Source of the DNA: VXLM01 sp034421575
GTDB lineage: Bacteria; Chloroflexota; Dehalococcoidia; Lucifugimonadales; VXLM01
Direction of reading: 5' to 3'
Assembly: GCA_034421575.1 (NCBI GenBank)
Contig: DAOUKG010000057.1
Coordinates: 98,921-162,920, forward strand
DNA length: 64,000 nt
The position numbers and the translations under genes were made by a program. Under the pieces are notes generated by a model. It saw nothing but the letters and a program-made list of their open reading frames with translations, searched no databases and was not told the DNA's origin. The stretch's first letter is position 1, and each line of letters starts with the position of its first letter. This document shows, in pieces, positions 57,145 to 64,000 of the stretch.

Positions 57145-57948
57145 ATGCCTGCTTACAAGACCCCAGACAATCTCGTAGAACTGCTGAGTAAGGTCGTCCG
57201 CTCGGCGTCGCGAACGGCCTTCTACGGCCCTCGACTCTCGGGCGCGACGGAGATCACCACGCTGGACGAGTTCCACGCTATTCCTCCGACTCCGCTTGCG
57301 GAATTCCGCGACCGTGCACTGCGCGACACCCTGGCCGACAAGAGCAATGTTGAGTGGATCGTAGGCGCAAGTGGAGGCCAGTCGCCTAAACGAACTCCCA
57401 TGGTCGAGAACGCCGACGAAGGGGCTATCCGGTACGACGTCCTGGCCGACGCCGTCAAGGAGCGCATCGCGCTTGACGCCTCGACCGTCTGCACAGCCGT
57501 CTCGACACCGGAACGCCGGTACTTCGCGTCGGAGGTCGCTACGATCCTGATCGCCGCCGGTGCTCACGCGCACGTCTTCACGGACGAGGGGCGGCCTCGG
57601 ACGTATGAACGGCTCGATCTGCTGGGGCCACAGGTCGTGGTCATGCTGTCACCTGATTTGTCAGAAGAACGACTGCCCGAAACGACCAGGCTGGCACTGA
57701 CCGTCAACCTGGAGCACCGATTGAAACAGCTTCCCCAGCTAGATGTCTACCACGTCGACGGGCTTGGCTTCCTCGGCCACTCGTCCGATCTACGCACCTA
57801 CACGCTGAACAGCGACGTCTACTACTTCGAGCAGTCCGAAGACGGGCGACTGATCGTCACGCCTATATATGGACGTGTTCAGCCAGCGTTGAGGGTGCTT
57901 ACTGAGGACAGGGTGGAGTTTGTGGGGGAGTCTCAGGTGCGGTTTTAG
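57145..57948 (+). CDS. Hypothetical protein, possibly PaaK-like fragment
   Basis: 267 residues. It weakly resembles the middle of phenylacetate-CoA ligase/F390-synthetase-type adenylating enzymes: FYGPRLSGATEITTLDEFHA, IPPTPLAEFRDRALRD, a Gly-rich loop VGASGGQSPKRTPMV in the place of the SSGTTG loop, VFTDEGRPRTYERLDLLGPQ and later LDVYHVDGLGFLGHSSDLRT. It lacks the C-terminal AMP-ligase lid and the full N-terminus, and the loop is degenerate, so CoA-ligase activity is doubtful. The start is ATG 57145; the frame upstream overlaps the carbamoyltransferase start and is unlikely to be used. Confidence 0.6.
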   Translation: MPAYKTPDNLVELLSKVVRSASRTAFYGPRLSGATEITTLDEFHAIPPTPLAEFRDRALRDTLADKSNVEWIVGASGGQSPKRTPMVENADEGAIRYDVLADAVKERIALDASTVCTAVSTPERRYFASEVATILIAAGAHAHVFTDEGRPRTYERLDLLGPQVVVMLSPDLSEERLPETTRLALTVNLEHRLKQLPQLDVYHVDGLGFLGHSSDLRTYTLNSDVYYFEQSEDGRLIVTPIYGRVQPALRVLTEDRVEFVGESQVRF

Positions 57949-58590
57949 GAGAGCTTGGCACGGGTTGACGTAGGACACCAACAGAAATACCATCTTCACC
58001 AAGTGGGTGCCTTCTCAGAACGCTTGGAGCAGGAGATTGCTTTTGAAATGGACAGTTCGGGCAAAGAGAGTCATGATTAGTATAGAAATAAGCAAATTGC
58101 TGCGACGTAGTTCTGACGGACAGTACGAGATCGATGAGTTCGGCCGTTACTGGAAGATTAAGGATCCCCTACCGGAATATTGCAGAGGGCGGTGTGCGGT
58201 CCGTCGTTAAACAGCGAACGCCAGATGATTGCGGGAAGAGGGGCGGGATTCAAGGAGTTTGAATCTGGCACGTCCCTAGAATTGCGAACGCTTGTGATGG
58301 TGTGAGGAACTTCATACAATTACTCCCCCTACTCGCTTCGGCGGTAGGGCGCAGGGCTACAGAACTCTCTGTAGCCCTAGCTTTTTCTTGGGAGCACTCT
58401 CACCGGAGCCAGCACCTACGGTTAAGGTATCCGAATCACTCCCGGCGCAGAACACTCCCCCATGCGTAGTGGTATACTCCCGTTCGGAATAGCACACGCT
58501 GGGTTGAACAATTATGGTGGGTTCCCGATGCAATCAGGGTTATGAGATCATCAACCAAATCCAGAACTAAATCAATCGAGGAGATGTAGG
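57949..58590. other. 642-base region without a clear gene
   Basis: No convincing protein gene. An ORF at 58007-58210 (ISIEISKLLRRSSDGQYEID in the second half) has no family and no good start. Features seen: a strong terminator at 58353-58389, a TGGTATACT box at 58470-58478, and the GAGGAG site at 58579-58584 for the GIY-YIG gene. The base composition is clearly more AT-rich than elsewhere, so this may be an acquired patch or the locus of a small RNA. Confidence 0.5.
58353..58389 (+). terminator. Strong Rho-independent terminator
   Basis: AGGGCTACAGA (58353-58363), loop ACTC, TCTGTAGCCCT (58368-58378): 11 perfect pairs followed by AGCTTTTTCTT. It is the best intrinsic terminator in the window. 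It stands 400 bases behind the nearest plus-strand gene, so it may end a non-coding transcript. Confidence 0.85.
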
Positions 58591-58803
58591 ATGGACAGGA
58601 AAAAGAAGGTTGGCTACACGTATTACGGGAAGAACGGAGCCCGACATACCGGCATCACGAATAATCCAAAGCGGCGACGGGCGGAGCACAACAAAGCAAC
58701 AGGTGGTAACGGGTTTCTTAGAGTGCGCACTGGGCAGATGAGTAAGAGGAATGCCAAAAGGTGGGAGCGCGGACAAAGGGACACGATAGGGTATGGCCCT
58801 TAA
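58591..58803 (+). CDS. Mini GIY-YIG-like protein
   Basis: 70 residues. GYTYYGKNGARHTGITNNPK then RRRAEHNKATGGNG fits the start of a GIY-YIG nuclease domain: Y-x-Y...TGIT-N-P-x-R-x-x-x-H-N. Full domains have about 90 residues with a metal-binding Glu; here the C-terminal half is short (MSKRNAKRWERGQRDTIGYG) and that Glu may be ERGQRD or lost. ATG 58591 behind GAGGAG. A free-standing, probably transferred gene in an AT-rich patch. Confidence 0.62.
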   Translation: MDRKKKVGYTYYGKNGARHTGITNNPKRRRAEHNKATGGNGFLRVRTGQMSKRNAKRWERGQRDTIGYGP

Positions 58804-59000
58804 CGACTTATATTGAAGCAACGGGATTTGAAGCGCTGGTAGGTTCTGAAGTCGTCAACATCACCCACTCGCGAAAGTGCAAGCGTCGCATTGAACGGGC
58901 CGCACTGAGGTACGAAGAGCCGCCCATTAGTTCACGTCTCACTTTCTAGATATACAACCACAATGCAACAGAATCGAATACTCCGGGTCGAGTAATAACC

Positions 59001-60143
59001 ATGGGGGACGCAAAGTACAGGGTAGCCATCGTCGGAGCAGGGCGCATTGGCGGTCTGCTTGAAGGCGAGCGTCCGCCGAGCGCGTTTCGCAAGCCGCACA
59101 GCCACTTCGCTTCCTACAACGCCGTTGATGATACCGAGGTCGTGGCCGTGGCGGGTCGGAGCGAGGGCCGCCTGAGGATGTTCACCGAGCGGTACGGGAT
59201 TACCAATCTCTACACCGACTACCGCGAGATGATTGAGGTGGAGCGGCCCGACATCGTCAGCGTGACGACGCAGTCCATCCACAAGGCCGAGGTCATCACA
59301 TTCGCGGCCGAGCACGGTGTTCGCGGCATATTCGCCGAAAAGGCACTGTGCACGTCACTGGACGAGGCCGACCGGATTCGGGACGCCGTCAACGCAAACG
59401 GCGTTGCGTTCAACTTCGGCGCGGAGCGACGCCACCACGACGGGTTCCAGCGTCTGCGCGAGGCGATAGCGCAGGGCGACATAGGAGAGCCGAAGTACGC
59501 CTTCTGCTACTGGCTGACCGACCTGATGAAGCACCACTCGCACACGATCGACACGCTGGCGTTCCTGTTGGGCGACCCGCAGCCCGTCTGGGCGGAGGGC
59601 AGGCTCGTGCTCCACGGCGACCCGCTGGACGACGGCAGTCGGCAGGGTCCCCGCGAGGGCACGGACATGCACCAGTGTCCGCTGCCTCTGCCGACCCTGA
59701 GCGTCGAGGAAAACAGGTTCGTGCCGCCGGACGGCCTGGACTTCGCCGACCCCTTGCTCGACTTCTCGCGCGTCGGCTACGACAACGGCGCGGAGGCGGT
59801 ATTCATCCCACTGAGCCGTGCGACCGAGTTCGAGATTCACGGCACCGAGGGTCGCGCGTTCGCATGGGACGACGGCGAGGACATTCGTCTTCGCAGCAAG
59901 GCGGGCGGCAGCGACACCCAGGAGAAGCGGTTCGTGCCGTCGGGCGAGAGTCCGACCGTCAACACCATTCGCGACCTCGTCAACGAGCTGGAGACGGGCG
60001 AGCGCACAAGCGGCAACATCGACGTCACGCACCGGATATGCGAGGCGGAGTTCGGGCTGGCGTGGTCTCACGTGCAGGGATCGCAGCGTATCGACCTGCC
60101 CGTCGAGGACAAGGGCCGCTCGCTCCACATACCTAATCACTAG
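59001..60143 (+). CDS. Gfo/Idh/MocA family oxidoreductase
   Basis: 380 residues. Rossmann VAIVGAGRIGGLLEGE, FAEKALCTSLDEADRI (EKP-like, catalytic Lys near 114), NFGAERRHHDGFQRLREAI, and the substrate-domain motif MKHHSHTIDTLAFLLGDPQP (HxxD-like). It would oxidise or reduce a sugar-like substrate with NAD(P)H. It differs from the Gfo/Idh at 49135-50220 in sequence and neighbours. ATG 59001; no good ribosome site. Gamma-glutamyltransferase follows 30 bp behind, so the two are likely co-transcribed. Confidence 0.9.
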   Translation: MGDAKYRVAIVGAGRIGGLLEGERPPSAFRKPHSHFASYNAVDDTEVVAVAGRSEGRLRMFTERYGITNLYTDYREMIEVERPDIVSVTTQSIHKAEVITFAAEHGVRGIFAEKALCTSLDEADRIRDAVNANGVAFNFGAERRHHDGFQRLREAIAQGDIGEPKYAFCYWLTDLMKHHSHTIDTLAFLLGDPQPVWAEGRLVLHGDPLDDGSRQGPREGTDMHQCPLPLPTLSVEENRFVPPDGLDFADPLLDFSRVGYDNGAEAVFIPLSRATEFEIHGTEGRAFAWDDGEDIRLRSKAGGSDTQEKRFVPSGESPTVNTIRDLVNELETGERTSGNIDVTHRICEAEFGLAWSHVQGSQRIDLPVEDKGRSLHIPNH

Positions 60144-60173
60144 GCAAACCAACCAAGAACGGAGAACAGTACA

Positions 60174-61973
60174 TTGGCAGGCTTCATCACTCGACCAGTT
60201 ATAACGGGAAGGAAGGGCGTCGTCACGTCGGGTCACTACCTGGCGACGGCGGCGGGGTTCCGCATCATGGAGAACGGCGGCAACGCCATCGACGCGGCGG
60301 CGGCGATGTGCATCGCGGTCGACCTGATGGAACCGCAGAGCTGCGGCATCGGAGGCGAGGTGCCAACCCTCGTCTACCCCGCCAGTGAGGGCAAGGTGTA
60401 CGCCATAAGCGGCCTGGGCTGGTCGCCCAAGGCGTTCACCATCGACTGGTGCAGGGAGAACAACATCGATCTCATACCGGGGGACGGCTACCTGCCGATC
60501 ACGGTGCCCGCTGTCGTGGGAACGTGGGCCGAGGCCGTCGCGCGCTGGGGGACGAAGAGCTTTTCGGAGATCCTCGCGCCGTCCATCGACCTGGCGGAGA
60601 ACGGGTTTGCGCTCTACGAGGGGCTGTGGGGTTCCCTGAAGGGCGGGTACACAAAGTACACGGAGCTTTACCCGTCGACCGGCGAGGTCTATCTGCCGGA
60701 CGGCAAGGTACCCGAGATCGGCGACCTGGTCCGCAATCCTGACTACGCCGAGATGCTGCGGATCATGTGCCGCGCGGAAGACGCCGCAAAAGGGAAGGGC
60801 CGCGTAGCCGGAATCGAGGCCGCGCGGGACGCCTTCTACAAGGGCGAGATTGCGGAGCGCATCATCGATTTCGTCACCAACACGCCGGTCGAGGACGCGA
60901 CGGGGAAGGCGCACACCGCCCTCCTGACGTATGAGGACATGGCCGAGTGGCAGCCCGCCGTCGAGGAACCGACCATGGTCGACTACCGGGGGTTGGAGGT
61001 ATACAAGTGCCCGACGTGGACGCAGGGTCCCGTCTTCCTGCAGCAGCTAACCTTGCTCGAAGGGTACGACCTCGCCTCGATGGGGCATAACTCGGCCGAG
61101 TACATCCACACGCTCGTGGAGGCCTCCAAGCTGGCGTTTGCCGACCGCGAGGCCTACTACGGCGACCCTGACTTCGACGACGTTCCGCTGGACGCGCTGC
61201 TGTCCAAGGAGTACGCGGAGGCGCGACGGGCGCTCATCGGCGATACGGCATCGATGGAGCAGCGACCCGGCGACGTGGGCAGGGGCAGCCCCGACTACGT
61301 GCTCGATGACGTGGCGGAGAACAACCGGAAGGCCCTCGGAGTCGAGGCGAGCGAACTCGTCGACCTCGGGCTCAGTCACGCGCACGTGAGCGACACGACC
61401 CACCTCGACGCCATCGACGCGGCGGGCAACATGGTCTCGGCCACGCCCAGCGGCGGATGGATCGGCTCGTCACCCGTCATCAGGGGCCTGGGCCTGTCGC
61501 TAGGCACGAGGGGGCAGATGTTCTACCTCAACCCTGACCGTCCGAATGCACTGGAGCCGCGAAAGCGTCCGCGCGCCACGCTGACCCCTTCGATGGTCAC
61601 CAAGAAGGGCGAGCCGTGGATGGCGTTCGGAACGCCGGGCGGAGACAGCCAGGACCAGATCACGCTCCAGTTCCTGCTGAACTACGTCGATTTCGGGATG
61701 AACATGCAGGAGGCGGTCGACGCGCCGACCTTCTACTCGAAGCACTTCCCGTCGTCGTTCTATCCGCGGAAGGCGTTCCCCGGCCAGTTCGACATCGAGG
61801 ACAGGGTATCGGACGAGGTGGTGGATGAACTGACCGAGCGCGGCCACAGCGTGAACCGCGTCGACCCGTGGAGCAACGGGAAGGTCATGGGCATCCGCTA
61901 CGACAAGGAGCGCGGCACGATGTACGCGGGCACGTCACCCCGGCGGGAGGTCGCCTACTCCTTCGGGTGGTAG
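60174..61973 (+). CDS. ggt: Gamma-glutamyltransferase
   Basis: 599-residue Ntn-hydrolase that cleaves and transfers gamma-glutamyl groups (glutathione or conjugates). It autocleaves before the nucleophile Thr408 in VSDTTHLDAIDAAGNMVS. Other marks: ATAAGFRIMENGGNAIDAAA at the N-terminus, SCGIGGEVPTLVYPA, and the end FGWxxDxR-like AGTSPRREVAYSFGW. No signal peptide, so likely cytoplasmic, unlike the secreted E. coli enzyme. Start TTG 60174, GGAG upstream. Complete. Confidence 0.93.
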   Translation: MAGFITRPVITGRKGVVTSGHYLATAAGFRIMENGGNAIDAAAAMCIAVDLMEPQSCGIGGEVPTLVYPASEGKVYAISGLGWSPKAFTIDWCRENNIDLIPGDGYLPITVPAVVGTWAEAVARWGTKSFSEILAPSIDLAENGFALYEGLWGSLKGGYTKYTELYPSTGEVYLPDGKVPEIGDLVRNPDYAEMLRIMCRAEDAAKGKGRVAGIEAARDAFYKGEIAERIIDFVTNTPVEDATGKAHTALLTYEDMAEWQPAVEEPTMVDYRGLEVYKCPTWTQGPVFLQQLTLLEGYDLASMGHNSAEYIHTLVEASKLAFADREAYYGDPDFDDVPLDALLSKEYAEARRALIGDTASMEQRPGDVGRGSPDYVLDDVAENNRKALGVEASELVDLGLSHAHVSDTTHLDAIDAAGNMVSATPSGGWIGSSPVIRGLGLSLGTRGQMFYLNPDRPNALEPRKRPRATLTPSMVTKKGEPWMAFGTPGGDSQDQITLQFLLNYVDFGMNMQEAVDAPTFYSKHFPSSFYPRKAFPGQFDIEDRVSDEVVDELTERGHSVNRVDPWSNGKVMGIRYDKERGTMYAGTSPRREVAYSFGW

Positions 61974-61987
61974 GGCAGCTCGTGCCG

Positions 61988-62200
61988 TTCACCCCCGTAT
62001 CAAGTACGGGGCAAGCTCTGAGCCTGTCGAAGGGTGGTTCATGGTTCGACAAGCTCACCACGAACGGGACTATACCAATTGAGTGTGACGAGATCGTTTT
62101 TTCGCTTATCGGCCTCGCAAACCCTCACCCTAGCCCTCTCCCACGACGGGAGAGGGGATGATAAGAGGGCCTTCGACAGGCTCAGGCCGAACTTGCTTCC
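61988..62200. repeat. Repeat cluster behind ggt
   Basis: TTCGACAGG repeat with hairpin insert CCCCGTATCAAGTACGGGGC (61988-62035), a facing GGTTCGACAAGCTCACC copy (62039-62066), a left half of a TAATACC element (TATACCAATTGAGTGTGACG at 62072), fused at 62122 to a CCCTCACCC palindrome, then a TTCGACAGGCTCAGG copy (62170-62190). No gene. Confidence 0.75.
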
Positions 62201-62291
62201 TCGCAGCCACACGGCAGTTACTGACACCTCGGCATGGCCCCAAACCTGGGGTTTAAGGCTGCTCAGGGCGAAGGGAGTCTCTTTAGGCTTC

Positions 62292-62411
62292 TAATACCAA
62301 TTATGTGTGACGAGACCGTATTCTCGCTGACCGGGCTTTCTGGATTCCGGCCTTCGCCGGAATGACGGGGTATTTGTTAATTCACGGTGTAGTCAAGGTG
62401 AATTGGTATTA
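62292..62411 (+). mobile_element. TAATACCAATT element, copy D (120 bp)
   Basis: TAATACCAATTATGTGTGAC at the left, AATTGGTATTA at the right (perfect 11-base terminal repeats), core hairpin TGGATTCCGGCCTTCGCCGG. It ends 1 base before the transaldolase stop codon. Confidence 0.78.
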
Positions 62412-62412
62412 G

Positions 62413-63543
62413 CTAGTCCGCGCCGGTTCCGACCGCGAGCTTGCTGGAAGCCGCCTCGATGTCGCGCATGAGCATGTCGTAGGAGTCGGCGAAGGCCTTG
62501 ACTCCGTCGGCGAGCAGGGCGGCTGTGACGTCGTCCATGTCGATGCCGGCGTCGTGTAGGCCGGCCTGGACTCGCTCCGCTGTCTCGCCCGACTCGTCGA
62601 CCGCGTGGCAGGCGTCGATTCCGCGGGCCATGAGGGTGTCGATGGTCGCTCGCGGCATCGTGTTGACGGTCTCTCTCGCCATGAGGCTGGTCACGTAGAG
62701 CAGGTCGTCGTAGGCGGGATTCTTGACGCTGGTGCTCGCCCAGAGCGGACGCTGTACGCGAGCGCCTTTTCTGCGAAGGTAGGCGAAACGCGGGGTTCCG
62801 AATTCTGTGACGAACGTGCGGTAGGCCAGGTGCGCGTTGGCGACCGCGGCCTTGCCAAGCAGGGGATTGAGGTCGTCGCGGCCATCGGCGATCAGTCCGT
62901 CGAGCCGGTTGTCGACGGCGGTGTCGACGCGGCTCACGAAGAACGACGCCACCGACGATACCGACGAGAGGTCGCCGCCGCGTTCATTGAGCCGCTCCAG
63001 CCCGGAGATATAGGCGTTGACGACCCGGCGGTGCGATTCGAGGGAGAATATCAGCGTGACGTTGACATTGATGCCCTCGCCGATGAGCGTCTCGATTGCC
63101 GGAATTCCCTCGGGCGTGGCGGGCACCTTTATCATGATGTTGGGACGGTCGATGTCGGCGAACAGCCGTCGGGCCTCGTGGACCGTGCCGTCGGTGTCGT
63201 GCGCGAGACGGGGGCTAACCTCGAATGACGCGAAGCCGTCCGCTCCGCCGGTCGCATCGAACACGGGACGGAGCAGGTCCGCCGCGTCGCGGATGTCGGC
63301 GATGGCCATCGTCTCGAATATCTCGCGGGTGCCCTTGCCCGCCTCGGCGAGACTCATCAGCTCGTCGTCATAGTCGGACGACTCGGTGATGGCCTTGTGG
63401 AAGATCGTCGGGTTCGACGTTAGGCCCGTCACCCCGTTGTCGATGAGCTCCTGCAGCCCACCCGACTCGATCATGGCCCGGCTGATGTCGTCGTACCAGA
63501 CCGACTGTCCCATGCCCCGGAGGCTCTGAATAGGTGTGACCAT
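62413..63543 (-). CDS. tal: Transaldolase (long, actinobacterial-type)
   Basis: Moves a dihydroxyacetone unit between sugar phosphates in the pentose phosphate pathway. 376 residues. Asp in QSVWYDDISRAM, GLTSNPTIFHKAITESSDYD, the Schiff-base Lys in NIMIKVPATPEGIPAIETLI, NVTLIFSLESHRRVVNAYIS, and RPLWASTSVKNPAYDDLLYV. Length and motifs fit the long TalB-type found in Actinobacteria and Chloroflexi. ATG 63543. No other pentose-phosphate gene nearby; its 3' end touches a TAATACC element. Confidence 0.93.
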   Translation of the reverse strand: MVTPIQSLRGMGQSVWYDDISRAMIESGGLQELIDNGVTGLTSNPTIFHKAITESSDYDDELMSLAEAGKGTREIFETMAIADIRDAADLLRPVFDATGGADGFASFEVSPRLAHDTDGTVHEARRLFADIDRPNIMIKVPATPEGIPAIETLIGEGINVNVTLIFSLESHRRVVNAYISGLERLNERGGDLSSVSSVASFFVSRVDTAVDNRLDGLIADGRDDLNPLLGKAAVANAHLAYRTFVTEFGTPRFAYLRRKGARVQRPLWASTSVKNPAYDDLLYVTSLMARETVNTMPRATIDTLMARGIDACHAVDESGETAERVQAGLHDAGIDMDDVTAALLADGVKAFADSYDMLMRDIEAASSKLAVGTGAD

Positions 63544-63659
63544 GCTGTGAATCCTCCCTGTAGCCCTGCCCTGCGGCGATTCTCCCCAATTGTAGCGTGT
63601 TGCGCTCCCAACGTCAGGGGCAGGGCGGTACTCACTGCAATCTTAACCGACGGGGTTCG

Positions 63660-63900
63660 AAGGTGTCTAATGGGTGCTTAAGGGGGATTCACCACAGAGG
63701 GCACAGAGATCACAGAGTGATGAGAATGGGTGGACTGGGAGGCAGTTGCTTCCACTTGTACGGCTCCAGCGCGGGGCATAACGCGCTTTCAAGTAACTGC
63801 CCTCGTCTACGTCGGGGAATCACCCTCACCCTAGCCCTCTCCCACGACGGGAGAGGGGTAGGTAAAATCGGATTGCAAGTACAACTGAGTAGCTGTCATG
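63660..63900 (+). repeat. Repeat block at the window end
   Basis: CACCACAGAGGGCACAGAG unit (63689-63720), GGCAGTTGCTTCCACTTG, CTTTCAAGTAACTGCCCTCG (63786-63805) and a CCCTCACCC palindrome (63833-63858). From 63900 to 64000 I see nothing supportable, only TGTCATTCCGACCGTAGGGA (63915-63934). Confidence 0.6.
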
Positions 63901-64000
63901 CCCCCCGAGTGCCTGTCATTCCGACCGTAGGGAGGAATCTAAAATGCTACGCCATCGCCATGGATGTTTCAGAGTGCAGGGCTTGGTTTGAAGGATGAAC

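Noticed and set aside
58007..58210. 67-codon plus-strand ORF in the AT-rich gap
   Set aside because: No ribosome site at its ATG and no family; the second half looks protein-like but cannot be supported as a gene.
59355..60914. 519-codon minus-strand ORF
   Set aside because: Antisense to the Gfo/Idh and gamma-glutamyltransferase genes; no recognisable domain.
63640..63680. GGGGTTCGAAGG resembling a tRNA T-loop
   Set aside because: No acceptor, anticodon or D-arm can be folded around it; no other tRNA-like sequence was found in the window.
8111..63858. CRISPR-like spaced repeats
   Set aside because: The copies are thousands of bases apart, not regularly spaced, carry no unique spacers and have no cas genes nearby.

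Overview
The window reads like a chromosomal segment of an uncultivated member of the Chloroflexota, most like the Dehalococcoidia/SAR202 group. This is inference from content only: fairly high GC by eye, an F420-type luciferase-like oxidoreductase, an oversized lipoprotein substrate-binding protein, a K+-dependent-type membrane pyrophosphatase, several Gfo/Idh oxidoreductases, and very many dispersed palindromic repeats between genes. No rRNA, tRNA, CRISPR array, integrase or transposase gene was found.

Layout. 1-1716: 3' part of a membrane pyrophosphatase. 1976-6547: a leftward block with a glycosyltransferase, an orphan HigA antitoxin, a translin-family protein (probable CTG start), thiE, and a restriction-modification pair. 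6700-9580: a membrane coiled-coil protein, an unrecognised 256-residue protein, a DUF2461 protein and a GrpB-family protein. 9578-12375: a repeat-rich area with a HAD hydrolase and a phytanoyl-CoA dioxygenase-like gene. 12376-20719: a sialidase-fold protein and a housekeeping cluster of fakB, fakA, rpmB, recG and an M24 peptidase. 21013-25623: a 3-hydroxybutyrate dehydrogenase-like SDR, an ECF sigma/anti-sigma pair, a DUF2442-HicB pair and a YceI-like lipoprotein. 25810-33063: an LLM oxidoreductase, an NDUFA9-like SDR, folC-fabF, then a second restriction-modification pair directly behind fabF. 33070-37941: rhodanese, def, a PEBP protein, a lipase-maturation-factor-like membrane protein and a putative glycosidase-like barrel. 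38133-42363: an oligopeptide-type ABC importer without ATPases. 42380-50439: a class V aminotransferase, an SDR plus a lone molybdopterin subunit, and an exonuclease/isomerase/oxidoreductase operon. 50737-57948: an M28 peptidase, NIPSNAP, a SelA-like enzyme, a cupin, queA, an antitoxin relic, an atypical carbamoyltransferase and a PaaK-like fragment. 58353-63543: a strong terminator, a mini GIY-YIG protein, Gfo/Idh, gamma-glutamyltransferase and transaldolase.

How genes work together. fakA and fakB form one leftward unit for fatty-acid phosphorylation. thiE, translin and higA run in one direction with the first restriction-modification pair. The sigma and anti-sigma genes are 9 bp apart. The exonuclease, isomerase and Gfo/Idh genes overlap or abut. 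Most other genes are catabolic singletons.

The most unusual content is between the genes. At least four short repeat families are nested in each other. One 12-copy palindromic family points the same way every time. A 23-27 bp hairpin cassette sits at fixed points inside several otherwise unrelated repeats. Copies of these repeats supply stop codons, a protein C-terminus and possibly a promoter for neighbouring genes.
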